From Amoeboradix gromovi (Eukaryota; Sanchytriomycota; Sanchytriomycetes; Sanchytriales; Sanchytriaceae), in NCBI GenBank assembly GCA_018985225.1, contig JADGIF010000069.1:1-23666 (forward strand): 23,666 nucleotides of DNA. Reading direction: 5' to 3'. This document shows, piece after piece, positions 16,693-23,666 of the stretch. Position 1 is the stretch's first letter, and each line of letters opens with the position of its first letter. The notes beneath the pieces are model-generated. The model was given only the letters and a program-made list of their open reading frames with translations. It ran no database searches and was not told the origin of the DNA. The translations under genes were made by a program, and so were the position numbers.

Positions 16693-18750
16693 TTAAATCT
16701 TTAATTTGGCCACATCTTCGATTCTGAAGTCATTTCTCAATAACAAACACTTCCTCATTTCCTGCGTTGTTAGTTGCCACTGATAACTTGGGTCGTGTAT
16801 CAACTCATTTACTTCACTAATTGTCTCACAGTTGACTATTATGGCGATTTCCAACAGCTTGCTAAATTTACCTCGCAAGAGTTGATGTTTTATAAAGTAC
16901 AAATCACTCGTACAGTTCTTATGAAAGTAATCATCCAATGCTTTTTGTAGCGATCTTGTATCCTTTTCAAAGAATGCGGCGCCCTTCAGATTCATAGAGC
17001 ATTCGTATACAGCATCCACGTATCTATCTACAATAACATCTACAGATTCCATCAACAGTCTCACGAACACATCATTCTTAAAAGTACTAAACTCCCCAAA
17101 ATTAACATTCAGTATTACATCCAGGGTAGGATTGTTCCCCAACAGTCTTGATTCCATCATTGTATTGTTTACATCTACTGCAACCATGTATTTGCTACTA
17201 TTTCCTACTTTCACTATGTCTCTAAACAACTTTTTACAGTTTACTGTTAATGATCTTTTTAATTGATTGTTATAAAACTGATTGATTAATGTATCCAGTT
17301 GGTCACTCTTGAAGTTCCAGTCAAATCTCTTGATAAACAGTTGTTCAACTGCTTGCACATGGGCGTCATCATATTTCGACTTCAACTTACCAACATGTTG
17401 AATGACATCATTGTGTATGCTGTCCAGTTTGTTATTAAAGTCATCCATCTCTTGCAGTAACAGTAATGGCAAGTTATTCATTTCATCGTGCTCAAACCTT
17501 AGTGAGAATTTAAACATTTCAACAAGGTTGTCAATTAGTAACCTATTACTAATTGTACTTAAACAGTATAACATGTCATCAATGAAATTAGGGTTTCCAA
17601 GCAAAGTGGCTCGCATATAACTAGCCTTTAATAAATGAATTGAATCTTCAACAATACTCATATCATTCTCACCCGGAGACAATTTAAAATTGATAAAAAA
17701 TTTAGAGAAACAAGATTGTATATACACTACCTCTATCACTTTGTACTGATGCCAAATCTCGTTGATTGTACTTGTTAGCACACTTTTTTTAAAATCATAC
17801 AACTTGTGTAATTCACTAAAATTTACTAATTTATAAAATCTGTCCATTACACTACTCATTTCAATACAATATTTACTCAATTCTTTTAAATCTACCTGGG
17901 AATCAATCACTAAAATGCCGTCCTCCCTCTTTGTTAGCTCCAATGTTTTTAACTCAGCTACGAGTTTGTTAAAATTGCGAGTACTCTGCCATTTAGAAAG
18001 CAGTTGGGAGATCAAGTCCTCTACATATTTGTAAAACTTGTCGAAAAATAAAAAACTGGCTCTATCACCAACTTTATCGTGGAGACCATTATAGAGTTTA
18101 ACAATTAAATGAGAAAATGCATCCATACACTTGATAAGTATCATAATAGGCTCAATAGGCTGCTGTTGAATCTGTTGCAGTTGTTCATCAAAAATAATTT
18201 TTACGCTTTTAATAAAAACAGAGATGCCTTGGTTTTCCTTATAAATCGTAAAGTAGTTCTTGAGTAGTTGAATAAGATCGTAGATTGCAGTAGGTTTTTG
18301 TTTACTTAGATGCTGTAATAACACTTCCTGAAGATTAGTGAATACAGTTTGAATAGGTTTATCTGATTTTGGAGGAATCACATCAAGACGTTTAAAATCA
18401 GGTATATGTGATGTGTTTTCAAAGAGAGAAAATATATCATCGTACTGCTGTTTTTCGGCTAATTCATAGCCTCTCAGCACTGCAAATTTAAATGAGGTCA
18501 AAGAGTTAATGCTCTCCTTAAGCTTTAGTATGTTTTTTCTTTCGACATCCAATTGAAATAGTTTTGATTTGACATCTTTACTAACTGAATCGATGCCTAA
18601 TAAAATATCATTTAAATCTTCAAAATCATCTCTAATTTTATTGAGACTCTCTTGGACTCTAACTGTAGTGACATAAATGGTGGGATCTTTGCAAAATTCG
18701 AGCAAACTTTCTTCCTTCTTCTCGAGTATTGCCAGTTGATCTTGTAGCAT
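16693..18750 (-). CDS. COG4: Conserved oligomeric Golgi complex subunit 4 (COG4)
   Basis: A 685-residue, nearly all-helical protein. The N-terminus is coiled-coil (KIRDDFEDLNDILLGIDSV, LFQLDVERKNIL), as in subunits of tethering complexes. The C-terminus ends FSKLLEIAIIVNCETISEV, then WQLTTQEMRKCLLLRNDF and FRIEDVAKLKI, which follows the human COG4 end (FDRLMEIADLLNLESLSEV, WRLTPAEVRQVLALRIDF, RSEDIKRLRL). COG4 is in lobe A of the COG tether for retrograde vesicles within the Golgi, a partner pathway to the COPI gene in this window. Human COG4 is 785 residues. The start is the ATG at 18750; a GTG nine bases upstream is rejected. Confidence 0.9.
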   Translation of the reverse strand: MLQDQLAILEKKEESLLEFCKDPTIYVTTVRVQESLNKIRDDFEDLNDILLGIDSVSKDVKSKLFQLDVERKNILKLKESINSLTSFKFAVLRGYELAEKQQYDDIFSLFENTSHIPDFKRLDVIPPKSDKPIQTVFTNLQEVLLQHLSKQKPTAIYDLIQLLKNYFTIYKENQGISVFIKSVKIIFDEQLQQIQQQPIEPIMILIKCMDAFSHLIVKLYNGLHDKVGDRASFLFFDKFYKYVEDLISQLLSKWQSTRNFNKLVAELKTLELTKREDGILVIDSQVDLKELSKYCIEMSSVMDRFYKLVNFSELHKLYDFKKSVLTSTINEIWHQYKVIEVVYIQSCFSKFFINFKLSPGENDMSIVEDSIHLLKASYMRATLLGNPNFIDDMLYCLSTISNRLLIDNLVEMFKFSLRFEHDEMNNLPLLLLQEMDDFNNKLDSIHNDVIQHVGKLKSKYDDAHVQAVEQLFIKRFDWNFKSDQLDTLINQFYNNQLKRSLTVNCKKLFRDIVKVGNSSKYMVAVDVNNTMMESRLLGNNPTLDVILNVNFGEFSTFKNDVFVRLLMESVDVIVDRYVDAVYECSMNLKGAAFFEKDTRSLQKALDDYFHKNCTSDLYFIKHQLLRGKFSKLLEIAIIVNCETISEVNELIHDPSYQWQLTTQEMRKCLLLRNDFRIEDVAKLKI

Positions 18751-18951
18751 GGAGAACACCGAAAAATAAGTTGCTTACCTTAAATGGGAGGATCGTAAAT
18801 AAACTAGAGTTAGGATTACTTAAGTTTAGATAACTTGAGTAGAAAGAAATATAACGGAACTTTGTCATATATTTCTATCTGACCGAGCAGGAAAGACCAA
18901 TTTGACAACAAATATGCTGAATGAGATACCAGACCTGATGATTTATTTTAT

Positions 18952-19313
18952 TTACAATTTCTGTTTAAGTTTTTGAACATGCTCTTTCTCCAGCAAGTAC
19001 TTTCCCTGTTTATACTTTTGGTTCGATTCGAAGCACTCCACATACTTCCAACCAATTATTTTAGAGCAATTAAGACATCTCAAATCCGAAATTACATGAA
19101 GTCCAGTCATCAACTGTTGGGTATATTGTCCTTGTTCTATGGTATTGACAGTTGATAAAATTAAGAGTGCAGGACCGAATTTACCAAAAAAGTTCTTAGA
19201 AACGACCTATATAAGTTTGAGAATACCCGTTCCTGACATGTAATATGGCAATGACAGTTTTTGCAGCAATAGATAGTCTTATTGTCAAGAAAAGACAGAA
19301 ATAATCTCGGCAT
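18952..19313 (-). CDS. Yippee-family zinc-binding protein (YPEL5/Moh1-like), split by a 20-nt intron
   Basis: Exons 19313-19227 and 19206-18952 encode 113 residues (family ~120). Once spliced, cysteines fall at 17, 20, 73 and 76, exactly the C-X2-C-X52-C-X2-C Yippee signature. The start MPRLFLSFLDNKTIYCCKNC aligns with YPEL5 ([20 protein letters not shown]); exon 2 has TGLHVISDLRCLNCSKIIGW, WKYVECFESNQKYKQGK, matching the family's TGxHxVxDxxCxxC, GWKYExAxExSQKYKEGK. YPEL5 is a component of the CTLH/GID ubiquitin ligase in animals; Moh1 is the yeast relative. No single frame exceeds about 85 codons, which explains why the gene is easily overlooked. It is divergent from the C2HC zinc-finger gene over 230 bp. 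Confidence 0.93.
19207..19226 (-). other. 20-nt spliceosomal intron in the Yippee gene
   Basis: The minus strand reads GTATTCTCAAACTTATATAG. Removing it joins CQER to VVSKNFFGKFGPALL, which aligns without gaps with the YPEL consensus (HDELISKSFQGSQGRAYLF) and restores the exact 52-residue distance between the zinc-binding cysteine pairs. Unspliced, exon 1 continues to a TAA after 22 unrelated codons. Confidence 0.92.
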
Positions 19314-19543
19314 GACTTACAGCGAAATATTTTGTGACAGTCTTTGTTTCACTAGGTTTTTTATTCGGGCTTCGACGTCGGCGATGGGATATTGGCGTTT
19401 TTTAATGTCATTCCATTGGTGTTCCTCATAAGTTTATAATAGTGAGCACATTTTTGAAGTTAAATAAATTACAACTAGTAATTAAACGATTGATCTTAGC
19501 ACAAAAATCAAATTCTCCATCATGTTCGTTTCAAAACTTACGA
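19314..19543. promoter_or_regulatory. Shared upstream region of Yippee and C2HC genes
   Basis: A 230-bp divergent intergenic region. It contains the 8-bp palindrome CGACGTCG at 19373-19380, similar to an ATF/CREB-type core (ACGTC), as the only motif I can point to. A functional role is not shown. Confidence 0.35.
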
Positions 19544-20398
19544 ATGTCTCTACTATCAAATAGATTATGCATTTCTTGCGGTGATGTGCACTCGAGGCAG
19601 ACAATCCTCAAGCATTATCATGAATGTCTCAGATCCTACAGCAAGGTAAAACCTCAAATTGATGTTAAAAATGACAAAGTTGAGAAGAATGACAAATATG
19701 AAAAGCAAGACGCAGCTATTCGAAATGAAAGGGCTGAACCATCTGAAGATAGCTTGCCTAGAATCAACCTAGAAGCTGATAAGGCTGCTATTCTAGATGG
19801 TGTAACTGAAGATTATCAAAACATCGAGAGAGTTGCTTGTCCTATTTGTGAGAGAAGATTTGCTACTAACGCCATTGATAGACATGTTAACACCTGCCAA
19901 AAAGTTAATTCAAAAAGACCTCGGAAATCCTACGATGCTCAGAAACACCGTGTTCAAGGCACCAGTGCTGCTGAATTTGTCAAAAAGAGCAGCAATTTCA
20001 GTGGTGCAGGACCTACTGCCTCAAATACCATTGAGCGCAAACCTTCAAAAACAAGCAAACCCAAGTTTAGTCCTACTTTTGAAACATCGAATGATAACAA
20101 ATTTGCTGGAGATCAAAAATTAGCTGAGAAGAGTGACGGACTTGTAGAATGCCCTACTTGCTCTCGCAGATTTAATTCAGACTCTGCTGAAAGGCATATC
20201 CCATACTGTGCAGAGCAAGCTCGGCTGAGCGTTCATAAAAAGGATGATCCTGCGAAGTTGAAAGAATTACAAAAACGCACCCAGTACAAACCTCCTTCCC
20301 CAGTAAAAAGAGATGTAGGATCATTTTGTAGCAATTGCGGTACCAGCAATGAATCTGCTAAAAAGTATTGTATAAACTGTGGCTATAAGAATCAGTAA
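19544..20398 (+). CDS. Triple C2HC zinc-finger protein (ZC2HC1/FAM164-like) with C-terminal zinc ribbon
   Basis: 284 residues from the ATG at 19544; the frame is open further upstream but has only a GTG. Three fingers share exactly the same spacing C-x2-C-x11-H-x3-C: CISCGDVHSRQTILKHYHEC (residues 9-28), CPICERRFATNAIDRHVNTC (99-118) and CPTCSRRFNSDSAERHIPYC (203-222). A fourth unit, CSNCGTSNESAKKYCINC (about 262-279), is a C-x2-C ... C-x2-C zinc ribbon. Linkers are Lys/Ser/Glu-rich and disordered. The middle fingers follow the zf-C2HC_2 family typical of ZC2HC1 proteins, whose function is poorly known. It ends 2 bp from the convergent helicase gene. Confidence 0.85.
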   Translation: MSLLSNRLCISCGDVHSRQTILKHYHECLRSYSKVKPQIDVKNDKVEKNDKYEKQDAAIRNERAEPSEDSLPRINLEADKAAILDGVTEDYQNIERVACPICERRFATNAIDRHVNTCQKVNSKRPRKSYDAQKHRVQGTSAAEFVKKSSNFSGAGPTASNTIERKPSKTSKPKFSPTFETSNDNKFAGDQKLAEKSDGLVECPTCSRRFNSDSAERHIPYCAEQARLSVHKKDDPAKLKELQKRTQYKPPSPVKRDVGSFCSNCGTSNESAKKYCINCGYKNQ

Positions 20399-20400
20399 AT

Positions 20401-23160
20401 TTACTTCTTGCTTATTAAAGCGTCTAACATCAACTTAAATTCATCGCTATTCTTCTTATTTATGTTCAAGGCAATGGACTTCCACAACGGAGTTGTAAAT
20501 GATGACAGTTGCCCACATAGAAACAAATGCGATTTTGCACGAGTAATCAGTACGTTTACTCTTCTTTTATCATTCATAAATGTCGATCGCGCTATGTTCC
20601 TACTTTTCACCAATGATGCGAATATAATGGACTTCTCGCCTCCTTGAAATGCATCTATGGTGGACACTTGCAGTTTACTATAATCAGCTCCCAGCTGTAG
20701 TAACAGCTTATTAATTTCTTCTACTTGAGCTCTAAATGGCGTTATTATTCCTATTTCATTCAAAGAAATATTAAATTTTCTAATTTTTATAATACAATCC
20801 ACAATGAACTTTGCCTCCATTGTATTTCTACTGCTGCCATGGATATACTCTTCTTGTCCTTGACAATTTATAAGAAGCAGGGGATCAACATCTGTCAAGC
20901 AGCTTCCAACAGATTGTCCATTAATCACTGTGTTGTTATAAAATAGCCTGCTGCTTAGTTCCGAAATTGCGGAGTGACATCTGTATTGCGTTTGTAGTAC
21001 CACTGGATCAATCCAGCTTGCTACCCGTTCAAATAATGTGCGGTCTAAACCTTTAATGCAAGTAGTGTCAGATTTAGTTTCGATAGTAGGGGGTAGCTGC
21101 TTTGGATCGCCAAAGCATACCACTCGCTTGCATTCAAATCTAAGCGGCAATAGGCTGACTGGTTCTGTCATTTGAGATGATTCATCAAGAAATACAACTG
21201 GAAAATCGACACTCTTTAGGCAGTTAAGGGTAGTGGAATGACATGTAGTAGCCACAACCTTGCTGTTTAATATGCAACTTAAAGCGTCCTTTTCTATCAT
21301 AGTCTTGTATAAGTCATTTAGCAATTCCAACTCTTGCTCACTGTTGGCCATTTCTGCTGCCAACTTGTTAGCCTTTTGACAATCATCCTTGTTACTGCTA
21401 ACGCTGTATGGTAAAACATCTCTATGTATCTTCGTAATACTCCCAACGCGCACAAAGTCAGTAAATCCCAATTTAATTAAAATCAATAGAACACGATCTA
21501 CGGCTGTGTTCGTATTTGCTGCAATCAATATTTTAAAGTCATCGCAGTCTGATTTGTCGCTATTTATCGTATTTATAAGCAACATAATGCTCATTGCTAT
21601 AATGAATGATTTCCCACAACCATAGAACCCGTGGCAGAGCACAATTGGTATTTCTGTTGGTTCAAATACTGCTTTTGCTATGGTATGGAGCAGTCTTACT
21701 TGGTTTTTGTTTAAATCCACATGACTGCTTGCCTCTAACAGTTCATACTCCACCAACCAATCCAAGTGCCATGGTACATTTAATGCCTCGGTATATTCCC
21801 CAGTTGCTAAATAATGGCAAATACCTGTGTATCCAAAATCAGACGATTTGAGGATACTAATCAAATTTAAATCAAAATGAAACCCAAGTCTCAGCGCCAG
21901 TAGTGAGTGGCTGTTCGAGTCTTGAAACATTTCATCTAGTTTCTCAAGGTTATGGCTACCTACAGCCACAACATTGCATTCACTTGTCTTTCTGTTATTG
22001 CCAAATATCCGATTCTCAGATTTAACGAAATAATAATTCTTAAAATTCGTACCCTTACTTAACACCCACAGCTCATTTTGTACCATATCTGTATTTTTTG
22101 GTAAACTTAGTATTAATTGGGGCGTATCTGAGTGTCCATTAAATCTGCGGCTTAAAGTTGCTTTATGCAATGAGTCATTCACTTTGTTATCATTTTGAAG
22201 CTTTATGCAGTTTTCTAACTGTAAATTAGTACTAATTTGAATGTTTTCATATAGCTCCATCAGTATCCCGTTTAAATAGTCCTCCCTGTTTGTGTATTTA
22301 TCATTCAACTGACACTTTCTAAAAATTTGGAAATGTGAGGATTGTGCTTCCAACCCATCTAGACTAGTCAATTCGATCTTCCGCTTCTTTGTTATTATAT
22401 CCGAGGGTGTAGAATGTCTCTTTTTTTCGGTAGATAATTGGGTGGGGGCGTGCTCATTCTCACTCAGTAACAATTCCATTAAATCACAGTCGTTTGAGGT
22501 TGAACGAAGTGGTATCATAGGGAAAGAAACTGATTCTGTGTTCTCTGGTGTTGGTCCTTCAGCTTTTGTAGTGGTGTTCTTGTACGGTGTCTTGAAAGGT
22601 TTAAATGACGACTTCCTTTCTATTGCTGATGATTTCACATTAAGGATTAAATTTGGGCTGCATTTTACTTGTTGCGTATACGCTTGATCTACATATATCG
22701 CGTATGTGTTCTTCATTTTAAATTCCTTGCCAATTTCAATAGTTCTGTTTGCAACACCATCCCTGCATATTTTCTGCTTGCTCTCATTATACAACACAGC
22801 ATGTTCACCGTTTACACATAGAAATCCATCTGAATAGTTTTTGACCTTCTTCTGCAGCTGGGTCGAATATAGAATTACATAGTCAAATTCTATGGGTGCA
22901 GCCTCTTCTACTTCATTCTCATTCTCAGTTATTTCTTCTTCTTTATTATTCACCTTGGCTATGAGCTCAGGATCCTCTGTTCTAATGTAATAAAATGATA
23001 TTGTTCCCTTATCTGTTATATCCCCAGTTATCTTTGCATTTGCACATATCCAGTCTCCGTCTGTATCCCTTACAACATACTTTTTGTTAACATACTCTAT
23101 TTTTCCATCCTTCCATTTAGTTTTGCCCTTTTTATTCGTGAATTGAATGTCATATGGCAT
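20401..23160 (-). CDS. ZGRF1-like superfamily 1 helicase with N-terminal DUF2439 (Mte1/Dbl2-type) domain
   Basis: 919 residues from the ATG at 23160 (a TTG three codons upstream is rejected). An N-terminal DUF2439-like domain (about 91-160) has FDYVILYSTQLQKKVKNYSDG, and HAVLYNES; a related but weaker unit precedes it (2-60). The C-terminal half is an Upf1-like SF1B helicase: Walker A GFYGCGKS (Lys517), motif II DESSQ (Asp659-Glu660), motif III GDPKQLPP (684-691), QYRCH, motif V VSTIDAFQGGEK and motif VI VNVLITRAK (about 868-876). This DUF2439-plus-helicase pairing is that of animal/plant ZGRF1, a 5'-3' helicase in homologous recombination and crosslink repair; yeast Mte1 and S. pombe Dbl2 keep only the DUF2439 part and bind Mph1/FANCM-type helicases. 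Confidence 0.88.
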   Translation of the reverse strand: MPYDIQFTNKKGKTKWKDGKIEYVNKKYVVRDTDGDWICANAKITGDITDKGTISFYYIRTEDPELIAKVNNKEEEITENENEVEEAAPIEFDYVILYSTQLQKKVKNYSDGFLCVNGEHAVLYNESKQKICRDGVANRTIEIGKEFKMKNTYAIYVDQAYTQQVKCSPNLILNVKSSAIERKSSFKPFKTPYKNTTTKAEGPTPENTESVSFPMIPLRSTSNDCDLMELLLSENEHAPTQLSTEKKRHSTPSDIITKKRKIELTSLDGLEAQSSHFQIFRKCQLNDKYTNREDYLNGILMELYENIQISTNLQLENCIKLQNDNKVNDSLHKATLSRRFNGHSDTPQLILSLPKNTDMVQNELWVLSKGTNFKNYYFVKSENRIFGNNRKTSECNVVAVGSHNLEKLDEMFQDSNSHSLLALRLGFHFDLNLISILKSSDFGYTGICHYLATGEYTEALNVPWHLDWLVEYELLEASSHVDLNKNQVRLLHTIAKAVFEPTEIPIVLCHGFYGCGKSFIIAMSIMLLINTINSDKSDCDDFKILIAANTNTAVDRVLLILIKLGFTDFVRVGSITKIHRDVLPYSVSSNKDDCQKANKLAAEMANSEQELELLNDLYKTMIEKDALSCILNSKVVATTCHSTTLNCLKSVDFPVVFLDESSQMTEPVSLLPLRFECKRVVCFGDPKQLPPTIETKSDTTCIKGLDRTLFERVASWIDPVVLQTQYRCHSAISELSSRLFYNNTVINGQSVGSCLTDVDPLLLINCQGQEEYIHGSSRNTMEAKFIVDCIIKIRKFNISLNEIGIITPFRAQVEEINKLLLQLGADYSKLQVSTIDAFQGGEKSIIFASLVKSRNIARSTFMNDKRRVNVLITRAKSHLFLCGQLSSFTTPLWKSIALNINKKNSDEFKLMLDALISKK

Positions 23161-23397
23161 TCTTAGCAATAAAACAACGGAGGCATTACATTTAAAAACT
23201 AGACCGAGCAGAAAAGTTCCACAATTTTAAGCATATTATTTTTCCTTCTTCTAAAACTGCTGAGAATACAAACATGAACCCGAAAAAATATTTGCAACGA
23301 TAGCTTTCTCAGCATAAATAGTAATGAATTTATTTATTTTTGCTGATTGCTGACTTGATGCTACTGAGATACGGGATTAAGCCATTTTTTAAGATAA

Positions 23398-23666
23398 TTA
23401 ATGTGAGAATATCCAATGTTTCAGAGAAACTGAGAATGCCAGCCGCGGCACTACAGTGGTTGCTTGCGCTTTGGCTGGACTAGACATGGATACATACACT
23501 TCAATCATGTACTCTACCATATGGCCTATTTCTAATTCCAAATGACATTTGTACATGTGTATGTTTCTAAATTGGTTTTCTTTAGAGTACCACACCTTGT
23601 ACATGTCTGACTAGTAAATGATTCATTACATTCAACCATCGTCTTTCCTCTTTGTTTGCACTTGAA
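23398..23666 (-). pseudogene. Fanzor-family relic B, continues past the window end
   Basis: The minus strand from 23666 reads FKCKQRGKTMVECNESFTSQ, TCTRCGTLK and NLETYTCT in frame: the Fanzor/TnpB zinc-ribbon and preceding helix. A frame change follows, then YKCHLELEIGHMVEYMIEV, the worn equivalent of the DRDxNAARNI block of relic A (HLKIDREHMVARNIYIKYL), with the key Asp-Arg-Asp no longer intact. The stretch tttagagtaccacaccttgt and the following 20 bases are identical to relic A at 8081-8120. The 5' part lies outside the window. Confidence 0.78.

Noticed and set aside
18881-18895. gaccgagcaggaaag, also seen with one change at about 23202
   Set aside because: Only about 15 bases are shared and flanks do not align, so it may be chance; not enough to call a repeat.
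18973-19155. 60-codon plus-strand ORF
   Set aside because: It starts with TTG and lies antisense to the Yippee exons, which have strong family evidence.
23190-23215. ttaaaaactagac as a fifth mini-gene tail (reverse orientation)
   Set aside because: Only the AAAAACTAGAC core is shared; the diagnostic GGGACACC part is absent.
1-23666. tRNA genes and CRISPR-like arrays
   Set aside because: No segment had a convincing A box plus B box with a cloverleaf, and there are no regularly spaced repeats.

Overview
This window is nuclear DNA from a compact, AT-rich microbial eukaryote. It carries Golgi/COPI trafficking genes, a GATOR2/SEA subunit, RNA polymerase I/III subunit AC19, a nucleosome assembly protein, a ZGRF1-type helicase, an actin-related protein, and a mitochondrial complex I subunit (NDUFS6-like), so the cell has respiring mitochondria. 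Genes are short, mostly without introns, and use standard stops (11 TAA and 5 TAG in 16 genes, no TGA). Complex I, COPI and COG argue against a nucleomorph or a typical microsporidian. An early-diverging fungal relative or another reduced protist is possible, but I cannot place it.

Layout. 1-120: 3' end of a repeated mini-gene. 389-7372: AC19, a four-helix membrane protein, an unknown 478-residue protein, beta-COP with a 19-nt intron, a doubtful secreted protein, and an unknown 154-residue protein. 7373-9000: repeat island with a decayed Fanzor (eukaryotic TnpB) and the only complete copy of the mini-gene. 9016-12095: NAP and WDR59/Mtc5, convergent, sharing 4 bp. 12107-13145: second repeat island with a Fanzor tail and two mini-gene fragments. 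13223-23160: a dense block holding an unknown Ser-rich protein, NDUFS6, an Arp1-like protein, a small OB-fold candidate, COG4, a Yippee protein split by a 20-nt intron, a C2HC zinc-finger protein and a ZGRF1-like helicase. 23398-23666: a third Fanzor relic running off the end.

The two most notable results are these. (1) The genome has ultrashort spliceosomal introns (19 and 20 nt), each supported by protein-family alignment across the junction. The two introns share nearly the same 11-base 3' end, AACTWATAWAG. One of the genes, Yippee, is invisible to simple ORF calling. (2) Two multicopy repeat families are present. One is clearly Fanzor-derived. The other ends in a conserved 19-bp tail just after its stop codon and has one intact ORF, possibly a TnpB-like C-terminal fragment that has been kept. 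Most genes are unrelated housekeeping loci, often arranged as divergent pairs with very short shared promoters or convergent pairs with touching or overlapping ends.
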